Shown here one piece after another: positions 24,367 to 31,977 of a stretch of DNA of 46,729 nt; positions within the stretch are counted from its first letter, which is position 1; the number at the start of each line of letters is the position of its first letter. Position numbers and translations under genes: made by a program. Origin of the DNA: Pseudomonas oryzihabitans (lineage in GTDB: Bacteria; Pseudomonadota; Gammaproteobacteria; Pseudomonadales; Pseudomonadaceae); contig NZ_VDND01000018.1 in assembly GCF_007665395.1 (NCBI RefSeq), forward strand, positions 1-46,729, given 5' to 3'. Below the pieces are notes generated by a model. That model saw only the letters and a program-made list of their open reading frames with translations, was not told where the DNA came from and searched no databases.

Positions 24367-25901
24367 TCCCTTCCGGCAGCACCTTCGACATGCTCATCAG
24401 CTTCGGCGTCATCGGCCTGTTCCTGGCCGGGATGATCGCCGTGCTCTATCTCACCAACAAGCAGAGCCATGACTTCGCCGACTACGCGGTCGGCGGTCGT
24501 TCCTACGGGCCCTGGTACATCGCCATGTGCTACACCAACTCCTGGTGGCCGGGCGCGACCTTCACGGCGTTCTTCTCCTTGTCGGTGGGCGGGGCGCTCG
24601 GCTTCTACGGCATGGTCTATTCGACCCTCGGCGTGACCGCCATGTACCTCATGGCCAATCGCGCCTGGACCTGGGGCCAGAAATTCAACCTCACCACCCA
24701 GCCCGACCTGCTGGGCATGAGATTTGGCAGCCCGGCGGTCAAGCGACTAGCCTCCATCATCGGCATCATCTCGGTGTTCCCCTGGGTGGTCATGGGCATC
24801 CAGGCACTGGCCATGCTGTTCCAGTTCGCCAGCTTCGGCAGCTGGGGCATCACCGCCTGCCTGACCGCCGGCGTGCTGGTGGTGCTGATCCGCCAATACT
24901 GGACGGTGAGCATGGGCATGCGTGGCCTGATCATGACCGACATGTACCAGGGCCTGATCGCCTATGTCCTGGCCGCCGCGCTCTGTGTCTTCCTGCTGGG
25001 GGGCAGTGAAAACGCCTCCTTCGCCAACCTGGCCGAACTGCCGGCCAAGATGCTGCTGATTCCCGGAGACACCGGCACCGGCTATGGCGCCTGGTATATG
25101 TTCAGCCTGATCTTCACCGGGGTGATCGGCTCCATGTGCTGGCCCATGAGCTTCCAACGCATCTACACCGCCAGCGGCGTCCGCTCGGTGAAGAAGGGCA
25201 CGGTCTACACCATCCTGCTGGTGGGCGGTTTCTACGGCATCCTCATGCTGTTCGCCGCCGCGGTCAGCCAGGACCCGAACGTGGCGGCCCACCCGCAGCA
25301 GGGCTGGTTCCTGTCGCTGTTCGATATTGGCGGCCCCTGGCTGCTGGCGCTGGCCATCGCCATCGTGCTGGCCGCGAGCATCGGTCACGTCGACGGCTGC
25401 GTGCAGGTCTGCGGTGTGCAGTTCGCCAATGACCTGGCGACCTGGACCACGCCCCGGACCGACCGCCAGCTCACCGCGCTGGCCAAGGGTGGGATGATCG
25501 TCTTCATCGCCGCCGCCGCCGTGGTGGCCTACCTGACCTTCAACTACGCGCGCCTGCAGCTGTTGGCCCAGATTTCCTACCAGGGGATCATCCAGCTGGC
25601 CGTGCCGCTGTTCTTCGGCCTCTTCACCCGCTGGGGCAACAAGCAGGGCGCCATCCTGGGGATGCTTACCGGCATCCTCATCGCCATCGTCCTGACGGTG
25701 CTCTACCCGGATGACATCGCGGCACTGGGTTCGCTCACCAGCGGCATCGTCGGCGTGATCTTCAACGCGCTGGTGTTCGTCGGCTGCGCCCTGGCCATCA
25801 AGCCGAGCGAAGCGGAGAGCCGGCGGGTCGCCGAGCTGTTCGAACTCGGCGTGGTCTCGCGCGCGGCGGCCAAAGGTACCGCCGCGCCGGCAATGGGCTA
25901 A
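24363..25901 (+). CDS. Sodium:solute symporter family transporter
   Basis: A 512-residue inner-membrane transporter with about 13 helices. The SSS pattern is clear at the N-terminus: helix 1, then SHDFADYAVGGRSYGPWYIAMCYTNSWWPGATF around residues 34-65, the Na+-site region, and the family's QFPxxQR-like motif in MCWPMSFQRIYTA near 265. The solute cannot be named; SSS proteins carry acetate, pantothenate, proline, urea, allantoin-like and quaternary amine solutes. Placement after an amidohydrolase and two kinases and before a phosphatase suggests import of their substrate. It begins inside the stop of the small accessory gene. Confidence 0.93.
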   Translation: MIPSGSTFDMLISFGVIGLFLAGMIAVLYLTNKQSHDFADYAVGGRSYGPWYIAMCYTNSWWPGATFTAFFSLSVGGALGFYGMVYSTLGVTAMYLMANRAWTWGQKFNLTTQPDLLGMRFGSPAVKRLASIIGIISVFPWVVMGIQALAMLFQFASFGSWGITACLTAGVLVVLIRQYWTVSMGMRGLIMTDMYQGLIAYVLAAALCVFLLGGSENASFANLAELPAKMLLIPGDTGTGYGAWYMFSLIFTGVIGSMCWPMSFQRIYTASGVRSVKKGTVYTILLVGGFYGILMLFAAAVSQDPNVAAHPQQGWFLSLFDIGGPWLLALAIAIVLAASIGHVDGCVQVCGVQFANDLATWTTPRTDRQLTALAKGGMIVFIAAAAVVAYLTFNYARLQLLAQISYQGIIQLAVPLFFGLFTRWGNKQGAILGMLTGILIAIVLTVLYPDDIAALGSLTSGIVGVIFNALVFVGCALAIKPSEAESRRVAELFELGVVSRAAAKGTAAPAMG

Positions 25902-25910
25902 GCCATCCCT

Positions 25911-25941
25911 CGCGGCCGCCAGCGCCGGGTTGGCGGCCGCG
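25911..25941 (+). terminator. Perfect 11-bp hairpin after the symporter gene
   Basis: CGCGGCCGCCA pairs exactly with TGGCGGCCGCG around a 9-base loop, followed by TCTCTTC. It lies 9 bases after the symporter stop and 26 bases before the HAD gene. It is a strong stem with a poor T run: a partial terminator or mRNA-end stabiliser that would lower expression of the phosphatase. Confidence 0.55.
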
Positions 25942-25967
25942 TCTCTTCAACACGCTGGAAACTTCCC

Positions 25968-26627
25968 ATGGCTCTTGCTTTGTTCGACCTCGACGAAACA
26001 CTCATCCACGGCGACTGCGCCAGCCTTTGGAGTGCCTGGATGGCACGCATCGGCTGGGTGGACGCCGAGGACTTTCCGCGCCGCGACCAGGCGCTCATGG
26101 CCCTGTACGGCCAGGGGCGACTGGCCATGGAAGACTACATGGCGTTCAGCCTCGAACCGCTGGTTGGCCGGACGCCCGAGGAAGTGGCCGAGGTGGTGCG
26201 CAGTTACCTCGACACTGTCATCGCACCGCGCTTCTATCCCGACGCCCGCAGCACCGTGGCGGCCCATCGCCAGGCGGGTGACCGTCTGCTGGTGATCTCG
26301 GCATCGGCGGCCTTCCTGGTCCAGCCCATCGCGGCCTGCCTCGGCATCGACGAGGTGCTGGCGATAGACCTAGAGGTGGTTGCGGGCCGGTATACGGGGC
26401 GCACCTCGGGCGTGCTCACCTACCGCGAGGGCAAGGTGATTCGTCTCGAGCAGTGGCTGCAGGAGCAGCACGAGTCCCTGGCGGGCGCCAGTTTCTATTC
26501 CGACTCCCGTAACGACCTGCCGCTGTTGAGCAAGGTCGAGCACCCGGTGGCGGTCAACCCCGACGAGGTTCTGCTGGCCCAGGCCCAGGCCGCGGGATGG
26601 AAGGTGCTCGACTGGCGGATCGCCTGA
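25968..26627 (+). CDS. HAD-IB family phosphatase (SerB-like)
   Basis: A 219-residue phosphohydrolase. Motif I is FDLDETL with nucleophile Asp7 and Asp9; a four-helix cap follows (about 15-90); motif II Ser is in LLVISASAAF near residue 109; motif III and IV are the Lys of YREGKVIRL near 157 and YSDSRNDLPLL near 178-188. Subclass IB enzymes dephosphorylate small molecules such as phosphoserine; phosphohomoserine, histidinol phosphate and phosphocholine-like substrates are known in relatives. Downstream of two kinases and a transporter it could act on their phosphorylated product. Start ATG 25968 has GGAAAC upstream. Confidence 0.9.
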   Translation: MALALFDLDETLIHGDCASLWSAWMARIGWVDAEDFPRRDQALMALYGQGRLAMEDYMAFSLEPLVGRTPEEVAEVVRSYLDTVIAPRFYPDARSTVAAHRQAGDRLLVISASAAFLVQPIAACLGIDEVLAIDLEVVAGRYTGRTSGVLTYREGKVIRLEQWLQEQHESLAGASFYSDSRNDLPLLSKVEHPVAVNPDEVLLAQAQAAGWKVLDWRIA

Positions 26628-26972
26628 ACCTTCGCGGCTCGGCAGGCTGCGTCATAACGTCACGCTCCAGGGCGCTTTGACCCCGGTCGCGGCGCGGCAG
26701 AGTTACACCGCGACCTGCTGGAGCCGATGGACACGCCCTGGTCATCAGCGTGGCTCAAGCTGTGCGGGGCCAGGCGTCGCGTCTCGCCGAGCGCCGCTGC
26801 CGACCGTTCGTTAAAGCCTGAACTGACGGAGCGGTGCGGCTCTCTTGTGCGTGCTGTCGCCGATAGTCAGTGGCCGCCTCCGGCAATCGCAAGCGGCGCG
26901 CCAGACAGGTTCTGCTCAAGTAATCGCGGTTGCAGCCGCTTCGCTTGCCTCTCTCATCATGGGTTCCTCGCT
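26628..26972. other. Gap between HAD phosphatase and chemoreceptor
   Basis: About 345 bases. The chemoreceptor frame is open back to 26727, but that part shows no protein-like features; the receptor proper begins at 26973. The only site seen is the FliA-type promoter at 26916-26940. Confidence 0.5.
26916..26940 (+). promoter_or_regulatory. Candidate sigma-28 (FliA) promoter of the chemoreceptor at 26973
   Basis: TCAAGT, 13 bases, GCCGCT, ending 32 bases before the start codon. It matches the element before the paralogue at 1-1164 in sequence and spacing, and also shares the AATC that follows TCAAGT. Confidence 0.55.
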
Positions 26973-28598
26973 ATGTCTTTTCGCTTATTCAGCATCGCTC
27001 ACCGCAGTCTCTTCTGTTTCGGCCTCATGGCTATCCTGGTCGCGAGCCTCGGCATCTTCAGCGTTCTGGAAATGACCCAGATCCGGCGGCAGAGTCTGGT
27101 GATAGAGACCAGGAGCGTTCCCGGTATCCTCGAGGCGGACAACCTGGCGGTCCAGGTGGCCCGTACCCGAATCGAAGTCTTGCGCCTGCTGGCCGTACCT
27201 GAGGCCGCTTCGGTCGCGGCGACGCGGAAGAAGATCGAAGCCATCAGCGCCGAGGTCTCGACGGGCTTCGGTCGCTATGAGCGACAGGGCATGTCCGATC
27301 GTGAGCGCCAATCCTTCGAGGTGCTGCGGGATACCTACCGGGATTATCTGGCCAACGCCTATCGGGTGGCCGACTTGGTACTGGCGGGGAAGATGGATGA
27401 GGGGCGCTCCCTCGTGCAAGCCGCCATGACGCAGCAGGGCAATCAGATGAACGAGCGCACCGAAGCCTTGCGCAAGATCAACCAGGAAGACATCCAGACC
27501 GCGGCGGATGCTTCCAGCGCCACCTATGGCCAGGCGAAGTCGGTCACCTGGGTCGCCATTGCCCTGGCTTTGAGCCTCACGCTGCTGTTGGCCTGGCGGC
27601 TGACGGTCAGCATGACCAGGCCGATCGCGGCAGCGGTCGCGGCGGCCAAGACCATCGCGAGTGGCGACCTGACGCAGGTCCTGGACACCCAGGGGCGCGA
27701 CGAGGCAGCCCAATTGCTGCAGGCCATGCGTCAGATGCAGGCGAACCTGCGCGACACCCTGGGGCACCTCGGGCATTCGGCGACGCAGCTGGCGTCGGCG
27801 GCGGAAGAAATGTCGGCGGTCACTCAACAAAGCGCCCAGATGCTCCAGCAGCAGAACAGCGAAATCGAGATGGCCGCCACCGCCGTCACCGAAATGAGCC
27901 AGGCGGTAGAAGAGGTGGCGGGTAACGCCACTTCGACGTCTGCCGAGTCACGCCAGGCGGCCGAGACGGCGCGCCAAGGCCAGCAGCAGCTGGGCGATAC
28001 GCTCAGCGCCATCCAGACGCTCACCGATAACGTCATGGGCGCGAGCGAACGGGCACGGGAACTGGCAGACCAGACCCGCAACATCAGCCAGGTGCTGGAT
28101 GTCATTCGCTCGGTCGCGGACCAGACCAACCTCCTGGCCCTCAACGCCGCGATTGAGGCGGCACGCGCTGGTGATGCGGGGCGTGGCTTTGCGGTCGTGG
28201 CCGATGAGGTTCGGGCGCTCGCGCATCGCACCGGGGAAAGCACGCGGGAAATCGAAGGCATGATCGGCAGCATCCAGCAGGGCACCGGCCAGACCGTGGA
28301 CGCCTTGCTGACCAGTGCCGACCAGGCACGGCAGACCCGTGACCGGGCGGAGTCGGCCAATGCCGCATTGGTCGCCATTGCCCAATCGGTATCCGGCATC
28401 GACGAGCGGAATCTGGTGATCGCCAGCGCCGCCGAGGAGCAGGCGCAGGTGGCGCGGGAAGTCGACCGCAACCTGGTGCAAATCCGTGACCTGTCGGTGC
28501 AGACCGCCACCGGCGCCAGCCAGACCCGTGCGGCGAGCCGGCAGCTGTCGGACCTGGCGCTTTCGCTCACGGGACAGGTCGGTCGCTTCCAGTTGTAA
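26973..28598 (+). CDS. Methyl-accepting chemotaxis protein
   Basis: A 541-residue chemoreceptor. Order: membrane helix 1 (about 11-31), periplasmic four-helix-bundle ligand domain (about 36-188), membrane helix 2 (about 190-210), HAMP (about 211-264), signalling domain to the end. The hairpin tip VADQTNLLALNAAIEAARAG and GRGFAVVADEVRALA are textbook. Likely methylation-region repeats occur in the helices either side. ATG 26973 begins the MSFRLFS start that matches the paralogue's MTFRSFN; the longer frame from 26727 is not supported. Its place between the two nitrogen/kinase clusters suggests, but does not show, that it senses one of their substrates. Confidence 0.95.
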   Translation: MSFRLFSIAHRSLFCFGLMAILVASLGIFSVLEMTQIRRQSLVIETRSVPGILEADNLAVQVARTRIEVLRLLAVPEAASVAATRKKIEAISAEVSTGFGRYERQGMSDRERQSFEVLRDTYRDYLANAYRVADLVLAGKMDEGRSLVQAAMTQQGNQMNERTEALRKINQEDIQTAADASSATYGQAKSVTWVAIALALSLTLLLAWRLTVSMTRPIAAAVAAAKTIASGDLTQVLDTQGRDEAAQLLQAMRQMQANLRDTLGHLGHSATQLASAAEEMSAVTQQSAQMLQQQNSEIEMAATAVTEMSQAVEEVAGNATSTSAESRQAAETARQGQQQLGDTLSAIQTLTDNVMGASERARELADQTRNISQVLDVIRSVADQTNLLALNAAIEAARAGDAGRGFAVVADEVRALAHRTGESTREIEGMIGSIQQGTGQTVDALLTSADQARQTRDRAESANAALVAIAQSVSGIDERNLVIASAAEEQAQVAREVDRNLVQIRDLSVQTATGASQTRAASRQLSDLALSLTGQVGRFQL

Positions 28599-29046
28599 GA
28601 CGAGGTCGGGCGCGCACCCTAGGGCCGTCACCCTGCCGCAGGCGGATTCAGCCAGGAGGGGAGCTGCCTGATGCGGGAGGGGGCAGGGTCCCTCGTGGCC
28701 CAAGTCGGACTTCGGCGGCCTCACGGTGAGGATGGGCAAGGGGCAGGGTCGCGCTGATCCCCGGTTTCGCCGGGCGCGCTGCCAGGATGACGAGCGGCAC
28801 GCCCCGACCGGGAGGACGGCCGCATGAGGCGATGGTGGGACAGGAAGGTTTCCCCGTGCTGGTGCGTCAGGGTTCTCGCTGCACGCTACTGGTGCGCGGA
28901 TCGATCATCGGCCGGGACACCGGTTGGTCATTCGAGCGCCTGGGGCTTGAGATAGACGCTGACGGCAGTCCTCGCCTGTTTCAGGGGCAGGTTGGCACAG
29001 AGCATGCAGATCTTGAATTCACACTTGTATACAAGAATGAATGCTC
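28599..29046. other. Gap between chemoreceptor and allophanate hydrolase operon
   Basis: About 450 bases. The left half is very GC-rich with a repeated GGGGCAGGGTC (near 28682 and 28740) and a CCCGG-tttcg-CCGGG hairpin near 28760, all downstream of the chemoreceptor. The right half turns AT-richer and holds the TTGTATACAA operator at 29024-29035. A 72-87 codon frame crosses it but runs through the operator and was not accepted as a gene. Confidence 0.5.
29024..29035. promoter_or_regulatory. Perfect palindrome CTTGTATACAAG, likely GntR operator
   Basis: A 12-bp perfect palindrome with core TTGTATACAA, the type bound by FCD-subfamily GntR regulators. It ends 11 bases before the accepted first start codon (29047), so binding would block transcription or initiation. 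The only GntR-type gene in the window (38331) is the last gene of the same operon, making it the obvious candidate for the binding protein. Confidence 0.65.
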
Positions 29047-30834
29047 ATGAATCCGTACCCCATCAGCACCCTGGCCCAGCGCTATGCCGCAGGTGATCTG
29101 ACGCCCAGTCAGACCGTACAGACCTTGCTCGAGACGCTGGCGCTCAGTGATCGACCGGAGGTGTGGATTCACCGTCTACCGCAGGAGGTCCTGCAGGCGC
29201 GGGCTCGGGAGTTGGAGCAGCAGGCCCGCGAGCTCGGCGAGGCGTTGCCGGAGCGTTTGCCGCTCTATGGCATTCCCTTCGCGGTCAAGGACAACATCGA
29301 TGTCGCCGGACTGCCCACCACGGTGGCCTGTCCAGAGTTCGCCTACGTGGCCCGGGAAAACGCCTACGTCGTCCAGCGTCTGCTGGATGCCGGCGCGATC
29401 CTGGTGGGCAAGACCAACCTCGATCAGTTCGCCACCGGCCTGGTGGGCGTCCGCTCGCCCTATGGCGCCGTGCGCAATGCGGTCGATGAGCGCTATGTGT
29501 CGGGTGGCTCCAGCTCCGGCTCGGCGGTGGCCGTCGCCCTGGGCCAGGTGGCCTTCGCCCTGGGGACGGATACCGCCGGCTCCGGGCGGGTGCCCGCTGG
29601 CTTCAACGGTATCGTCGGGCTCAAGCCGAGTCTGGGACTGCTCAGCAGCCGTGGCGTCGTGCCGGCCTGCCGAAGCGTCGACACCCTGTCGATCTTCGCC
29701 GCGGATGCGGCCAGTGCCTGGCAGGTCATGCAGGTGGCGGCCCACTACGATGCCGGGGACGCCTATGCGCGCCAACCCCTGGTCCGCCCCGTGCAGCGCC
29801 GGCAACGCCGGGTGGCGGTACCGGCGCAGCCGGAATTCTTCGGCGACGACCAGGCCAGGGAAGCCTTCGCCCAGAGCCTGGCGCGGTTGCGCCAGGATCC
29901 GAGCGTGGTGCTGACCGAGATTCCCTATGCCGTCCTGGCCGAGGCCGCCGCGCTGCTGTACCAGGGGCCCTGGGTGGCCGAAAGGCGGGCGGCCGTAGGG
30001 CCGTTCTTTGAGCAGCGACCGGCGGCCATCCATCCCGTGGTCAAGGGCATCCTGGCTGGCGCGGATCGTTTCAGCGCGGTCGATACCTTCGAGGCCCACT
30101 ACCGGCTGCAAGCCCTGACCCGGGAGGCCGAGCGGCTGCTGGCCGACGTCGACCTGCTGGTGGTACCTACGGCGCCGTGCATGCCCACCATCGCCGAGGT
30201 ACTGGCCGATCCCGTCCAGAGCAATGCGCGCCTGGGCCACTACACCAATTTCGTCAACCTGATGAACATGGCGGCCTTCGCCCTGCCAGGCGTGCGCCGC
30301 GCCGATGGCTTGCCGGCGGGTATCACCCTGATCGGCCGCGCGGGCTCGGACCAGTACCTGGCCGAGACGGCCGCCCGCTGGCAGTCGCTGTTCGGGGGCG
30401 AGGATCAAGGCGATGCCATCGCCCTCGCGCCGCTGGACGCGGGTGAACCCCAGGTGGAAGTGGCCGTCGTGGGCGCGCATCTCTGGGGCCAGCCGCTGAA
30501 CTGGCAACTGCTCGAAAGCGGTGCCCGCCGCCTGTCCAGCACCACCACCAGCGACCACTACCGGCTCTATGCGCTGGCCAATACCCAGCCGGCCAAGCCT
30601 GGCCTGGTCAGGGTGGCGGAGCAGGGCGCGGCGATTAACCTCGAGGTCTGGGCCATGCCGCTGCGCCTCTTCGGCGCCTTCGTCGCCGCGATTCCCGCGC
30701 CACTCGGCATCGGCTCGGTCGAGTTGGCCGATGGACGCTGGGTCAAGGGCTTCATCTGCGAGCCTGCCGGGCTCGCTGGCGCCCAGGACATCACCCGCTT
30801 TGGGGGCTGGCGCGCCTATCGCGCTTCGCTCTGA
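29047..30834 (+). CDS. atzF: Allophanate hydrolase
   Basis: A 595-residue enzyme that splits allophanate to two ammonia and two CO2, the last step of biuret and cyanuric acid use. The N-terminal amidase domain carries Lys81 (AVKDN), Ser155 (GGSSSGS) and nucleophile Ser179 (TAGSGRVPAGF); the spacing 74 and 24 is the same as Lys91/Ser165/Ser189 recalled for AtzF of Pseudomonas sp. ADP. A separate C-terminal domain from about 470 (VEVAVVGAHLWGQPLNWQL ... GFICEPAG) is typical of allophanate hydrolases, not of plain amidases. It is not fused to urea carboxylase. Starts at 29041 and 29047 are in frame; neither has a good ribosome site, so a very short leader is likely. Confidence 0.93.
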   Translation: MNPYPISTLAQRYAAGDLTPSQTVQTLLETLALSDRPEVWIHRLPQEVLQARARELEQQARELGEALPERLPLYGIPFAVKDNIDVAGLPTTVACPEFAYVARENAYVVQRLLDAGAILVGKTNLDQFATGLVGVRSPYGAVRNAVDERYVSGGSSSGSAVAVALGQVAFALGTDTAGSGRVPAGFNGIVGLKPSLGLLSSRGVVPACRSVDTLSIFAADAASAWQVMQVAAHYDAGDAYARQPLVRPVQRRQRRVAVPAQPEFFGDDQAREAFAQSLARLRQDPSVVLTEIPYAVLAEAAALLYQGPWVAERRAAVGPFFEQRPAAIHPVVKGILAGADRFSAVDTFEAHYRLQALTREAERLLADVDLLVVPTAPCMPTIAEVLADPVQSNARLGHYTNFVNLMNMAAFALPGVRRADGLPAGITLIGRAGSDQYLAETAARWQSLFGGEDQGDAIALAPLDAGEPQVEVAVVGAHLWGQPLNWQLLESGARRLSSTTTSDHYRLYALANTQPAKPGLVRVAEQGAAINLEVWAMPLRLFGAFVAAIPAPLGIGSVELADGRWVKGFICEPAGLAGAQDITRFGGWRAYRASL

Positions 30835-30860
30835 TCCCGACACCCACCGAGGACCTTGAC

Positions 30861-31970
30861 ATGAATCCTATCGACCGTCGCAATTTCATCAAGCTGGCAG
30901 GGCTGATCGGCGCCAGTGCCGCGCTCCCGTTCAGCCTGGCCCGGGCTGCCGACAAGCCCCTCGTCGTCGGCTTCATCTATGTCGGTGCCCGCGACGATTT
31001 CGGCTACAACCAGGCCCATGCGCAGGCTGCCGCGATTATCAAGACGCTGCCCAACGTCAAGGTGATCGAAGAGGAGAACGTCCCGGAAACCGTGGCGGTG
31101 CAGAAGTCCATGGAAGCCATGATCCGCCAGGATGGCGCCACCCTGATCTTCCCCACCTCCTTCGGCTACTTCGACCCCCATGTGCTCAAGGTGGCGAAGA
31201 AGTACCCGGATGTCCGCTTCGCCCACTGCGGTGGCCTCTGGCAGGAGGGCAAGGATCCGCTCAATGCCGGCAGTTTCTTCGGCTACATCGATGAGGGGCA
31301 GTACCTCAATGGCGTGGTGGCGGGCCATATGAGCCAGTCGAAGAAGCTCGGCTTCATCGCGGCCAAGCCCGTGCCCCAGGTACTGCGCAACCTCAATGCC
31401 TTCACCCTCGGTGCCCGTTCGGTGGATCCGAGCATCACCGTGACGGTGATCTTCACCGGTGACTGGTCGCTGCCGGTCAAGGAAGCCGAGGCGGCCAACA
31501 GCCTGATCGACCGCGGCTGCGACGTCCTGACCTGCCACGTGGATGGCCCCAAGGTGATCGTCGAGACCGCCGAGAAGCGCGGCGTCATGACCTGTGGCTA
31601 TCACGCCAGCCAGGCCGCCCTGGCGCCCAAGGGCTATCTCACCGGTGCCGAGTGGAATTGGGAAACCCCCTATCGCGCCCATGTCGAGGCCGCGCAGGCC
31701 GGCAAGCCGATGGTCAACTTCATGCGTGGCGGGCTCAAGGACGGCTTCGTGAAGACCTCGGCCTATGGCCCGAAGGTGAGCGACGCCGCCAAGCAGCAGG
31801 CCGATGCCATCAAGGCGCAGATGCTCGCGGGCAGCTTCGTCATCTTCAAGGGCCCGATCAAGGACAACAAGGGCACGGTCGTCATCGCGGACGGTACCAG
31901 CCAGCCGCAGACCGACGTGGTGCTGGAGCGGATGAACTACCTGGTCGAAGGCGTCCAGGGCCAGATCTGA
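30861..31970 (+). CDS. BMP-family ABC substrate-binding protein with Tat signal
   Basis: A 369-residue periplasmic binding protein of the BMP/PnrA family. The N-terminus DRRNFIKLAGLIGASAALPF has the twin-arginine motif (Arg9-Arg10... NFIK) and a cleavage site after SLARA near residue 29, so it is exported folded. The mature part starts PLVVGFIYVGARDDFGYN, the family's conserved first strand, and contains VADGTSQPQTD near the end. BMP proteins usually bind nucleosides or, in proteobacteria, other small heterocycles and amides. It is 26 bases after atzF with GAGGA before the ATG, and belongs with the two permeases and the ATPase of this operon. Biuret-like compounds are the expected ligand by context. 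Confidence 0.92.
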   Translation: MNPIDRRNFIKLAGLIGASAALPFSLARAADKPLVVGFIYVGARDDFGYNQAHAQAAAIIKTLPNVKVIEEENVPETVAVQKSMEAMIRQDGATLIFPTSFGYFDPHVLKVAKKYPDVRFAHCGGLWQEGKDPLNAGSFFGYIDEGQYLNGVVAGHMSQSKKLGFIAAKPVPQVLRNLNAFTLGARSVDPSITVTVIFTGDWSLPVKEAEAANSLIDRGCDVLTCHVDGPKVIVETAEKRGVMTCGYHASQAALAPKGYLTGAEWNWETPYRAHVEAAQAGKPMVNFMRGGLKDGFVKTSAYGPKVSDAAKQQADAIKAQMLAGSFVIFKGPIKDNKGTVVIADGTSQPQTDVVLERMNYLVEGVQGQI

Positions 31971-31977
31971 GGGCCGC

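Noticed and set aside
26727..26972. N-terminal extension of the chemoreceptor from 26727
   Set aside because: The 82 extra residues are not hydrophobic or conserved, they cover the FliA-type promoter, and the paralogue begins at the position matching 26973.
28787..29050. 87-codon plus-strand frame before atzF as a gene
   Set aside because: No ribosome site, weak coding character near the end, and the GntR-type palindrome lies within it. Kept only as a low-interest observation.
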